Shown in pieces: positions 39,350 through 50,250 of a DNA stretch of 64,000 nucleotides. Location of the stretch: the NCBI GenBank assembly GCA_013397115.1, contig VWZW01004129.1, positions 186,001 to 250,000 on the forward strand. Reading direction: 5' to 3'. The DNA is from Edolisoma coerulescens. Its lineage: Eukaryota > Chordata > Aves > Passeriformes > Campephagidae. A model generated the notes under the pieces. It did not search any database. It had not been told where the DNA came from and worked only from the letters and a program-made list of their open reading frames with translations. The translations under genes were made by a program, and so were the position numbers. Position 1 is the first letter of the stretch. Each line of letters opens with the position of its first letter.

Positions 39350-39600
39350 TTTTGCACCCTCTATCACAGTTAATTCATTGTTTAACATGAGGCTTTAATT
39401 CAGTTGTCTTCATCAACGAGCTACTTTGTGTCCATATGGCTAATAAGTGTTATTCTGCATTCCAATTAATGGGAAAATAGAAAGTATTTTAACAGTGCAG
39501 CTGATCTAACAAAAAACACATCTGAGGAGGATTAACATTTCAAAGGAACTATTTGCTCAAGTGAGCTGTCTTTATTATGATCTAAAGAGGAGGGAGTTGA
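39350..39600. other. AT-rich block, candidate conserved non-coding element
   Basis: Non-repetitive AT-rich sequence with 'cagttaattcattgtttaac', 'ggctttaattcag', 'attccaattaatggg' and 'aggattaacatttc'. It contains many TAAT and TTAA homeodomain-type cores plus a CAGCTG E-box ('gtgcagctgatc'). It is inferred from texture only. Confidence 0.3.
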
Positions 39601-42600
39601 AGAAGAAACCTTGAGTAACACTTTCATTATGGTAGCTTAGATACTGGAAATTAAATAGACCCGACTGAATCATAAAAAATCCTTGTACTTGAGCCTGGAG
39701 ATAATTAAAACTGTTTTACCATGTGTCAATAGTAACAAATGAAAACTGGTAGGGATGAAGGATAATACAGTACTGTAAATACTTTCTGGCAAACAAAAAT
39801 ATTGCTCCCTTTAACCATGGCCTGTAAAAGAATATGATTTACCAGAAAGCATAAAGAACAGGCTGAACTGTATCAGTATGTTTTTATGGAAGACATATGG
39901 CTCATTCTCACTTCTCAAAAATGTGTGGCCCTGGTAGTAGGCAATTGTTTTACTACATAATACTAGCACAACTTTAATTTAGATTAAAAACATGACAGGT
40001 TTCGGATGTAAGACAGGCAAGTTTGTGTTTTGGTTTTTTTTCAATCTCTATTTCTCCAATTTTTTAAACCTTGTTCTATTTACAGCTGTTCTTTCACTCT
40101 CCCCATCTGATGGGGAGGGGAAGCAAGCACCTGCTTGCACAGTCAAAGCCAGCATTGCTTCTCCCAAGCCAGCTGGCCACGGTGCCATGCCGGGTATGTA
40201 CTCCTTCCTCTCCAGAGATCAAATGCATCAAGCAGTGTGAGGATGGTCTCTGCCAGCCCAGGATCCACCGCCTGGCTTTCTGCAATTCCACAGCTGTGGA
40301 ATCTGGCTACAAAATGCCCTCTCTGCTGAAGAATTCATCAACTTTTCTCAAAGGAGTGGGAAGAGTAAATCACAGTGTTGAGGTCCAGAGTATCCAGCAC
40401 TAAGTCAGTTTATCCAGACTAAACTTTATATGTTGGAATCTTATAACAAAGAAGGATCTCAGGGTTGAGATGTCTCTGATTTTTTCAGTCGCTGAAGTTC
40501 TTACGGCCTTTCATTGTGTGCTTGACAAGTCTACGTAGCATTAGGATGCTTATGGTGACCGTGTCCCTTCCAGCAAGCCACAGATTAAGAGAGACACTCC
40601 ATTGTCAGATCCTGCACATTCTCCTTGGGTTGTCTCCAATCCATGGAGTTCCTGATGCTGGTATGTGGATGGTCTTTGAGGGACACCACACCTCAGAGTG
40701 AACAGCAGCCCATGGTCACACGGCTGATTCAGTCTCACAAGTGGCACCAGGTGGTCCTGAGCTGCTCAATGGGCTATTTGACAAACATCTGTCAGGACTG
40801 AACATATTTCTGAACTCCCCATGAGTGGCACTATTGATTGGAAAAGCCCATTTGCACTACAGGAGCAGAGGGACGAAATGGAGCCACTGCTGATGTGGGT
40901 GGATACGTTCATACCACAGACTCAGGTGTCACAGAGCAGGAAGTCACAGTGCCCTAGGCTGAAGGGCACTCAGCAGCTCTCTGAGGCTGCTGCACACCAG
41001 AGAAGTCCTGGCATATGAAAGAAGGTACACACCCCCTGCAGTTACATAAATTGTGGATCTCTGCTAATAGATTCTAAAGAACCACGCATCTTGTCTCCGT
41101 CCCTGGCACTTCTGGAGGGACATCTGTGAGATACTTGTGATGGCCACCAACACCAGCATATGGACCAGGGCTCTTCCAAGCCCAACTATGTCCAATAAAA
41201 GTTTTCTTGTTGGAGGTGATGGATATCAGAGGGTAATATGCATTACTAGATCTGTGTGTGGGTCCTCCCCAAACTAGTGGCCCACTGATGACCCCCTAAC
41301 ATCCTTTGAGGTGGTAACCCTGGTGCATGCCCAGAGCCGTCACAATGTGGGGGCCTTGCTGTAGAGGGCAGCCCTCCAGCTGTTCTGTTTTTCTGTCAGG
41401 TTTCTGCAGAGGAGCTGAGACGTGTGTGTCAGTACATGCAGTTGCAGCCTCAGAAAGATGAAAGACCCAGGGTCCAGCACTGTGAAACCTGTGTCCACCA
41501 GCAGGGAGGGTGGGTCTCTGCCAACAGATCAAGCTCATTGTAGTTACTGACAGATACTGCCTTATTTTCACAAGAACTTTAGGAATTGAAAGGTTTTGAC
41601 TGATCACATTAACACTTAAAAAGAAAGAGTTTTGTCAAATGTGTTTGTCAAAAGAGCACGGTTTCTCTGAGTTCTGAGAAATGTGGTTGCTGGAGTGAAC
41701 TAAACTTGCGGGCACAGAAATGAAACTCCTTCTGATTCCACACACAAAATTCAACAGTTGGGTTGCAGACTCAGTTTCAGCTCCTCTGGTTTGCTGTATA
41801 TGTGGTTGTCTCTTGAATATGAGCCATCATTCTCCAGAAACATAAATGCACATAGATATTTAAATGCATTTTTAAATGGCAACATACATTGAATATTTGA
41901 CAATAACTCCTGGAAGAGTGCTAAACTCATGTCACTTTCTGCCTGAACACTGCCAGAACAGTGTCTCCTGTAGTCTCCTGCTCAGTCCCCTTCTCCATGC
42001 CACCAGAAGCTCTTGTGACTAGGTTATGCCATTTTTTTCCATGGCAAAGCCTGGTGTACTGAGATCCTTGTCTGTAAGCGTGTTCCCATAGCCTGTAACA
42101 ATAACACTAGCCATGAGAACCCCAACCGCAAATAGGAATTGTAATGTTTATTAATTTCCTTTCCTCCACAGGTTTGAACTGTTTTCAAAATGTTGTTTAT
42201 CACTATTATTTATTATGTGAGCTCCCTCTTGTGTCTTATTTTGCACCTGTGTAATCCAGTTGGCTGCGGGCCTTTTCTTTCAGGTGAAAAATCTCATTTT
42301 AAAGTTTTTACTAAGCAATTAATTCTTGTAATTTCTTTTTTCCCTTTCAAGACACATTTGTTGTGTCTGGGAAAAAAACCCCCAAAACAACTAAAATCTG
42401 CAACATTCAACAAGAAAAAATATGGTTTGGGCATGCAGTGCTGGTTTTTATGCAGGTGCAACTGAGGGCAATGACAGAGATTGAATTCCATTCAGAGAAG
42501 GCTCGATATGGAAGGGAGTTTCAGCTCTGATCCAGAAAACCCACAGAGGGTATTTATGTAGCTGAGCTGTACAGAGCAAAGTTACCCCATTAACATTTTC

Positions 42601-42830
42601 AGTGTCAGGCATGTGAGCACAAGTGCCCATCCACAGGGAAGCACTGGCAGGGCCGGGCCCTTCCAGATCGTGTTGCTCACCCAGACTCCCAAGGGTGAAT
42701 TTTTAAACGGTGGGAAAAGAGAGAAACCTTGGCAGCACCTAAAGTTTACATATACCTATTGCTTTCTGGAATGACTAACTTTACCCCAAAAATGACTCAT
42801 ACAGGCAGTGTCTTTGATCTGATTGCATTC
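39601..42830. other. Non-coding DNA, nothing recognised
   Basis: No gene is supported. The stretch 40080-41600 is less AT-rich, with frames of 60-110 codons on both strands, and could be a decayed retroelement or just a GC-richer segment. I cannot identify any family in it. Confidence 0.5.
40285..40302. repeat. Perfect 18-bp palindrome centred on CAGCTG
   Basis: ATTCCACAG followed directly by CTGTGGAAT. The central ACAGCTGT is shared with the 30-bp palindrome at 21324. The length is close to what chance allows in 64 kb. Confidence 0.9.
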
Positions 42831-43130
42831 GTTATTATTATTATTAACGATAATAACAGCACTGCAGCCGTGCCTCAAGGCCCCAGCTGAGATCAAGGCT
42901 CTGTTTTGATAGTCATTGAACACACTGAGAAGACAAACCTTGCCCTTAGGAGCTTACACCTGAGCTGAAGAAGACACACAAAATGCAGGGAGAAGGAAGT
43001 GGTGTTATCTTTATTTTGCCTCAAGACAGAGAGGTTAAGTGACTTGCCTGAGGTCAGGCAGGTATTTGGAGGCAGAGGCAGCACAGAGCTGTGCCCAAAC
43101 CTCCCAGGAGTTGGGGACTAAGCAGGGCAC
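42831..43130 (-). mobile_element. CORE-SINE of the MIR type, nearly full length
   Basis: On the plus strand the order is a (TTA)n tail (42831-42846), a 3' domain including 'cactgcagccgtgcctcaag', 'gccccagctgagatcaagg' and 'ccttaggagcttacacc', then the core with 'cagagaggttaagtgacttg' and 'cctgaggtcaggcagg', then 'ggcagaggcagcacagagct' near the element's 5' end. Read in reverse, this is the expected layout of an amniote MIR/CORE-SINE with an L3/CR1-like 3' tail. Spacing between core and tail is about that of the family as I remember it. The pol III B-box region (about 43090-43110 on minus) is degraded. Such elements stopped moving long before birds diversified. Confidence 0.8.
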
Positions 43131-43654
43131 ACTTGTCCTCCCTTCAAAAATGCCTTGGCTCATGCCCAGCAAGGGGGACTGCAAGCTGGCAGCAGGGCAG
43201 TGCAGGATTCCAAGGGAAGGATTCCAAGGAGGGAGTGGCCAGCACTGGATGGAGGTGGGGGTGAGCACCTGGCCACGTGCCTGCTTGCATGGCAGGTCCA
43301 AGGAACTCCGTGCAGCAATACAACAAAGCAAACATCCCCTGTGTCCATGGATTTGAGCCATAGCCTGCTTCCAGCCCAGGGAAATGAGCCTACAGCAAAC
43401 CCCACATTTCTTTGGCTGTTTGCCCCAAAATCAGGTTGTGGGATATCTCTGTGTTAGCTCAAAGCCTGTACCCCAGGTTGGAGCTGGGAATAACTGCTCA
43501 CACCTCATGCTTCACCTCCCCAAACATCTTCTCTTTTGCAAGACCATGGCAAATCTTGTGACTCCAGTTGGAGAGGCTGGAGAGTGGCAGCAGAGGTGAA
43601 ACTGTTCTCAATTATCATCAGTGCTCTTGGCCAGATCTAAAAAAGAAAAAAAAA
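43131..43654. other. Spacer in the old-repeat cluster, no gene
   Basis: GC-richer sequence with overlapping frames on both strands (43039-43356 plus, 43035-43361 minus, about 105 codons each). That mirror-image openness argues against a real gene. Nothing else is recognised. Confidence 0.55.
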
Positions 43655-43850
43655 AGGCTTGAAATTAGACCCCTCTTGCTACATTTTGGCACCTAAATAC
43701 ATGACCTGCTTTTGCAAGAGTGCTGACAGCCGTTGGTATGGCAACTGTGATTACTGGAAGTTTCCAGGGGCTTGGCTTTTGGAAAGCTGGCCAGTTATTT
43801 AGGTGCCAACATTCAGGTTTAGAAGCCTACATTTAGAACTTAGACACCTT
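43655..43850. mobile_element. Degraded foldback (palindromic) repeat
   Basis: Perfect 14-bp inverted arms TTGGCACCTAAATA (43686-43699) and TATTTAGGTGCCAA (43796-43809) are separated by 96 bp. Just inside are 'catgacctgctttt' on the left and 'aaagctggcca' on the right, which extend the symmetry imperfectly. Outside, 'ttagaagcctacatttagaa' continues in the 'tttaggNNcctaa' style. The pattern strongly resembles a palindromic interspersed repeat that I recall as common in turtle and crocodilian DNA (words such as 'ttaggcacctaaat' and 'tgacctgattttcag'). I cannot name the family with certainty. Confidence 0.6.
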
Positions 43851-43866
43851 TTTTTTTTTTTTTTTT
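43849..43866 (+). repeat. T18 homopolymer
   Basis: Eighteen consecutive T residues directly after the foldback repeat ('gacacc' then T18, then 'ctttgc'). It may be a slippage-expanded tract. Confidence 0.95.
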
Positions 43867-45787
43867 CTTTGCTTCCAATCACAACTACTTATTTATGAAA
43901 AATAGATCATGAGTTTAGACACATGTAGGACACGAGATGTAAATATGGGACATTACAGCATCCAACAGCTATGAGGGGCCAGGGGTAAAACATGCTACAA
44001 AGAACCATTTGATTTAGCAATCAAAGAAAAAAGATGCTAATGCAAAAGCTATCTGGAGTACAGTCAGAAAGGGCTATATCTAAAAGCACCTGAAATCTGA
44101 ATGTCCACTAACATCCTAATTGCTAGGACAGCAATTTTATGTCAGTGACAGTTTTGGGCACCTCAGCTGAGGACTACACGGTCCATTGAGTTTATATGGC
44201 TGTATAATCCTTTCTTGGAGATTTTTTGGTTCCTGCAACACCCTGTGGCTATGAGTCCCACAGTCCCAAATGTACTGTGTGCACAGTAGGTAATTTGAAT
44301 ATTGAGCACAGACTGGAAACTTCAGAATTTACCAGAGCACTCAGACTATGAGTATCCATTAGGTGATACACCATGGGACTGCTTTTAATATATTTATGAT
44401 CTATGTTCTTTGCAAGTGAAATGCTGATAAACTTCTATATATTCTGCTAACTTAAACATTTTTTTTACCTGATGCTGAAATTAAATTAATTTTAAAGCAG
44501 TCATTTCTTAGCTATTCCCTTTGATTAGTTTTCCTTCTGCTTCTGTTCAGAAATATGGGGACTAATTTAGCACTCACACCAATATAACTACAGTCTGGAT
44601 TTACACTCTGCTCAGAATTGTCTTGTTTGGTTTTATTCTTCTCATTAGTTCACTTGCTCTTATTTAATTTTACTTATGTGAGGCCCATCTCCGTTGCCAT
44701 CTTTGTAACAGAATTTATTTAGGAAAAAAACCATACTGAAGATGTTCACATGCACACGGGTACAATGTCTATAAACTAAAGTACTGTATGTGCATGTGCA
44801 AAGGTGGGTGTACACACTTATGAAATAAATATGTCAAATTGAACATGTACCTGTGGGCATATATGGGAAAGAAGCACTTTTAAAAAGCACTGATAAAAGT
44901 GTTTTTACTCACCCCAATATATCTACATCCAAATATTTTTTGATATCTTTGGAAAGAAGGATATGTCAACAGACTCTAATCTTGGGACCTTTATCCTCCC
45001 CAAGGACCTCTCTCTGCTGCTGGAAATTTCTCTCTCCTGAGGAACCCTGAGGTAAAGAATTTTGGTATTTTATAATGACTTTTTGACAGTTGCTCACTGG
45101 CAGCAAATTTGAGGCTGACACTGAGTGTGTATTTGCCAGTTCCTTTTCCGTGCTCTGATTTGCCATTCTTGGTCTGGCACAAGAGTCTGGGGGTTGTGAG
45201 CAGTGGGGATTTGTTTTCATTTCCTAGACATGTCAATAGAACAAACAAACCCAGAACCATCCTCAGCAGGCTATGAAATATCTGGTGCCAAACGAGTTCA
45301 CCTACTTTCTTGGCTGTCCCGTTGGACATCAAATCAAAGACTTGGTTTTCTCCAGCTCCCAAATTCTGACACTTCCTAAATTTAAAAGGAAATTTAAATG
45401 GCAATTTCAGCCTGGAACTGGCTGACAGGAGTCTACCCGGCTCCAGGAATTAATCCAGAGGAAATGGATACTTCTGAGATCGCCTTTATTTTCTTCCAAG
45501 ATACCCAGAAACTAACATATATTCTGGTCAGCTCCATTCCAAAAGTCTGGAAAATACTGCCCAAAAATGAAGAAACTGAGAGCAGGGATTAGCCCACATA
45601 TACTTGTTTTTCTGCACAAAGTGTCCTTTCATCCTGGTTGAGAATCCTTTTCCAAATTCCTTCTCTTATGCCAGTCATGTGTCTCTTGTGGCAAAAGGCA
45701 CGGCTCTGTGAGTTAAACTGATATTACAAGGAGTAATTAAGTTACTGTGTGGTGCAGCAAAGGAGTGTGCAGTTCTGCATGCCCTGA
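43867..45787. other. AT-rich non-coding DNA, nothing recognised
   Basis: No gene is supported. A 137-codon minus frame (44991-45404) has no domain I recognise. Confidence 0.55.
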
Positions 45788-45992
45788 TCACAGAATCACA
45801 GAATCATAGAATTGGTTGGGTTGGAAGGGACCTTAAAGATCATCTCATTCCAACCCCTTGCCATGCGCAGGGACACCTTTCACTATCCCAGGTGGCTCAG
45901 AGCCCCATCCAACCTGGCCTGGAACACTTCCAAGGATGGGGCACCCACAACTTCTTTGGGAAACCTGTTCCAGTGCCTCACCACCCTAATCT
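45788..45992 (-). mobile_element. CR1 LINE 3' end, minus orientation
   Basis: It starts with octamer-type units 'cacagaatcacagaatcata', then 'ggttgggttggaagggacct', then the usual CR1 3' segment to 'gtgcctcaccaccct'. Read on the minus strand it includes the end of CR1 ORF2. The frame 45883-46071 ends with VVRHWNRFPKEVVGAPSLEV and a few more residues, which is the recognisable C-terminal part of CR1 ORF2 before the 3' UTR. The copy is 5'-truncated near 45992 and not functional. Same subfamily as 55600-55884 but in the opposite orientation. Confidence 0.93.
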
Positions 45993-48900
45993 TGCTCTCA
46001 GAGCTGCCACCCTGGATCTGCCACCAGAACCTTGGGAGACCTTCTTCTCTATATAATTGGGATTTTTGCACTCATAATCACTGAAACCATTACAATTGGT
46101 ACACAGAATTAAGCACTGAAAATCTGTTTTGCTTTTAGTGTTCCTTTTTATAAAGATAGTTTTATTCAGGCCTGTCCACATACCATCTGACCAAATACCC
46201 TACATGTCCTACCCTCAAATTAAATTAAATCAAATCAAAATATATTAAAAAGGGATTAAAAGGAAGTAAAACTAACCACATGGTATCTACAAATGTAGTA
46301 AACATCAAGCCAGTGTTCATTTCCTTGCAAAAATTCACCAAGAAACAAATTCTGAAATATTTATGTGTGGAAATGAGCAATGGAGAAATACAGAATGTTG
46401 CCTTTACTCTAACTTTTCCCTGCTTACTGTTTATTCCCTTACTTTTTTTTTACCTCTGCTTTAATTCTAAAAGATGAAAATCAGCAGACCTGATTTCTTC
46501 TTTAAATGGTCTATTTGCAGCCAAATCTCTGGTGCCTTTGAAGAATGACTGTGTGAAGAGGCCACCTCGCATTCACACTGCTCAGGAGCTGCTCCAGCTC
46601 TTGGACCTCAGGGAATTCTGGTGTCACATTTGTTTCACACAGTGTCCAAGGAGAGAGAAAGTCACAGCAGCCCTGCACTTGATAGGGCTCTTGTCCCATT
46701 CCTCACTTGCTGTGGGAATGGAGCTGGGGAGCTGCAGCTGCTTTCTCTTGTCTCTGTGGCTCATAGAGTGAGTGTCCCATGCAGGGGCACGTGTCTGTGT
46801 CTGTGCAAGGGCACAAAGAGGGGCTGCTCACTGGGCACGTGCCAGGAGCCTCTTTTTCTGAGAGGCCACCTTGTTGAACTTCCCTGCATAAAAGTTCATC
46901 AATGCAAGTAAAGGTTTGGCCATGAGCAAGCCTAATTTCTCACCCTGGTAGTGTATCTCTAAAATAAAGTCTGTCCATATTTAATTTTGAGTATCATCTC
47001 AGAATCCTTTCTTCAGGTCTATAAATGCCTATTGCAGATGTATAGTTAAAATTTTCCCCTGAATGACAATGCTTAATGTTAAAGAAGTTAAGGAGTGTAG
47101 ATACAGAAAGTAAAAACATTTTTTGGTGTAGAACTGTTTTATCTCAGTAGTGGATAGGTGTCTAAGTTGAAGTTGAGATTAGAACATTCCAGAAAAGGAA
47201 TTAGTTTCATGGGTTTTTTTGTTTTTTGTTTTTTGGTTTTTTTTTTTAATAAAACATAAATGAAGATATGATGATTTGCCCATTTCCAACAAGGACTGAC
47301 TATCTTTTGTGAAAGACATGAGATATTATGTTGGCTGAAAGCTATAGGGCTCCCATCATATAATCAGGATTTTTTCTTTCTCATGTGCAAGGCCAGACCA
47401 GGTTGCTGAAACAAGCCTGGCTCACAGTTCTGGCTATGGAAAGTGTCTGATACACAATGGAAATGTGTGCTCTTAACTACTGTCACTATGAAAAAAACTC
47501 ACAATATAATTTGTGTCTATGTCCAATATCCACCTATTGTAAAGGCACTTTTTCTATTCCTTACTTGGGGAAAAAAACCTGTCCTTCCCATTTCTGGGTC
47601 TGGTATAAGTTAAGGAGGTAAATAATTTATTTCGTTGCTCTATTCATCTTCCATATTAAAAAGAAACAAAATCGTGTGACTAAATATTTTGCCCCTGAAA
47701 AGCTTGCCTTTTTCCTCTTAGAAATTTCCTTCTTTTTCTGTCCCCCTGTCTTCTCTCTGTCTGCTGACAGTGCATAATTATAAGGCTATGCCATGCCACA
47801 AGTGCTGTGGAACAGCACAAATACAATGGGGGAGCATAGGCATGGTACAACTTCTCATTTCAAACATCCCTGCTAATTCTCTGTGGCTTGAAACCAACAA
47901 TGAAAGCAGACTCACATGCAAAGGAAGGTCTGCCTACTACTCACAGGACAGAGGTCCAAAAAGCTAAATCCCTCCAGGCATGTAAAAACACTCTTATCAA
48001 AGGAGCTGTTCATAGGCACTCACACAGTGCAAGGACAACTTGGGTTTTTCCGTGATTAATGATAAGTTTGGAGGAATGCAAGCCACACTATACTCAGGGA
48101 TTAACTGTTTATCAAGCAAAATATATTGGGAACTGGGCCAGCTGGGGCTGCTGAGCTACACAACATTCATTTGTTAGGTGCTCCTTTCCTCTCCTATTTC
48201 ATGAGCAAAGGGTGTGTGTATGTGAACCCTAGCAAAGCCCCTTAAAGAATAACTGTGCACAGAAAGTCTGCTTTGCCTTGAATGTAGTCTCTTCTGTCTT
48301 CTGAAGCACTTGAGGTCAAGCTTTTATGAAGACATAATGTCTCCTCTCATTTTTGCCGCAAGCATAAACTGGGCTTCATAGACTGAACCGGTGCATTGTA
48401 ACTGATATGCTTTCACTTACAGCCATTTACACTACTATTATTGCTTATTTCCTATGCTATCCAGCTTTCTAGAGGTTATGCAAATCAGAAATGTGGGATT
48501 ATTTGTGTCAACAGTGGCTGTTTTATTAGAAAGCCTGTCTTTGAAAAGGTAGTTTATGTGCAGATCGCGTGGGAAGACCTGGGCATTTCAGGCACTGGCG
48601 CTGGATTCCTACCAAGTATTAAAACCCTGGGTCACACTTGTGGCCACATTGAGGATGCTAACTTCAATGGGACTGTGCTGACCTGCACAGCAATTGAAGC
48701 TGGATCATCTAAAAGAATGATTTTCTTTTAGAAATATGTGATGATAAACACTCATCATAGACCAAAATTTTCAGTTGACTTAGGAGTAAACATCATTTAA
48801 TTCCCAAAACCCAGGCAAATATACAGATGTTACCATGGGGAACTGTTAATTTCAGACTGTATCACCCACACTGGCTAACATCAGGTGCTGGAGTTGTTAG

Positions 48901-50117
48901 TAACCTTGTCTTTCTTGCAGTCCATAGAGAGGATTATATTTTGCATCTTGAGGGCTCTGTCTCTAGGTCTGAGTTTTCATCCTAGGACATTCACACCAAA
49001 GATTCAGTGAAAATCATTTATCAAATGAAGATGTAGCTGGGCAGGTTTAATACCAGGAAAACCACGTAAATCTTCAGACCACAACAAATCATGGGTAAAA
49101 CTAGCCAAGAGGAGTTCTTGGTAGAAAAATTAAGCCCCGTGACCTTTTCGATTGCTAACAAATAACTTAGTGGTCTCTCCACTGAACTCACACAAAAAAG
49201 CAACACCTGTGATGGTGGTTTCTGTGGTTGGGACACCTGTCTGCTAGAAATTGGGTCAGGGTGTGATGACTCAGTTCTCAAAAGCTGCCAAGCAGCTGTC
49301 AGATGGTGGGAGTTTTTACTGTCTCCCAGCCTTGCTGTGTGTGCTAATTGCTGACTTGGAGGTATATAGTCGTGAGTCCCTACCAGCTTCTCCAGCCTCT
49401 CCCTGTACCCTGGGTCCTCCTTTATTTTGACCACTAGAAAGGCAAATGTGGCTATTTTCATATCCAATGTCCATTTTTAATGTGGTTCGTGTGTGTGTGG
49501 GCATGGGAACAATTCTTGACTGGAAAACTAAGCACACTCTGCACTGACGCAAATCAGGGGGAGCTCTGAATGATTTTTTGGGAGGAGGAGTTGGAGCAAT
49601 TTTATCCAAACAAAGAATCCAGGGACCCCTGATCACAGACTAGCATCCTCAAGAAAGCATCATACTCTGCTCATTGCTTGGAGACTTTGAAAAGACTCCA
49701 AAATAGGATCTCAGAACGGGAACTCATGTTTGGCCATCTAGAATACAAATCTCTGTTCCAATGGAGACACGTAGATGCAGTTCACCCAGAGGTGTTTAAA
49801 ACAGGCAGTAGTCTGCAGTACTCTATCTCTTTTGATTAAAGAGACACTGTACACAGGGCTCATTTTTAGCTGGTTAAAGATAAGTGAAGAGAATCCAGCC
49901 TCAGTGTGACCAGCTTATGATCTTACATGGAAAACAAATAATATTGAGAAGAAGGGGTGACAGAGGAGTTTCCCACACAAGAAAGGCAACTGACACTAGA
50001 AGAATAATATTTTTCATTATTTCCTAGACCATTATTTCCCTTTTTCCAAGACACTGTGACCTGTTGTCTTCCAGTGGGCAATAAAATGCAACTCCATCAT
50101 TGCAGTACTGAATATGC
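45993..50117. other. Non-coding DNA with T-rich and A-rich runs
   Basis: No gene is supported. Minor simple sequence occurs: an AAATT/AAATC run at 46216-46240 and a T-rich, G-interrupted run at 47213-47248. A 148-codon minus frame (49021-49467) is unsupported by any domain. Confidence 0.55.
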
Positions 50118-50250
50118 GATATTTGTAATAGAGAGTAGAAAATTAAGGTGTAGAAGGTAAATCATTTGTCTGCAGCTGCAAAATACATCAGTATTAGAAC
50201 CAAGCTAATTATTTAGGGGTTGCCTGTTCCCATGGCTCTTTCAGAGCAAG
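50118..50250 (-). repeat. MIR-like SINE remnant
   Basis: Reverse orientation of the MIR core. 'gtagaaaattaaggtgtaga' then 'aggtaaatcatttgtctgc' corresponds to 'gaggaaactgaggcacagagaggttaagtgacttgc'. 'agtattagaaccaagct' corresponds to the 'ggattcgaacccaggtct' region and 'cccatggctcttt' to 'cccatgctctt'. The order is right and the divergence is high. The match was made by eye and the ends are approximate. Confidence 0.6.

Noticed and set aside
40080..41600. Less AT-rich segment considered as a decayed endogenous retrovirus or lncRNA
   Set aside because: No LTR ends, primer-binding site, protein motif or splice evidence could be recognised.
45883..46071. 62-codon minus frame
   Set aside because: Also CR1 ORF2 C-terminal sequence in a 5'-truncated copy.
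48914..48966. Acceptor-like 'tgtctttcttgcag' followed by a 46-nt segment and a GT
   Set aside because: The donor is weak and the length is not a multiple of three. It is no better than the decoys expected in non-coding DNA.
49021..49467. 148-codon minus frame
   Set aside because: No domain, no conserved motif and no regulatory context seen.
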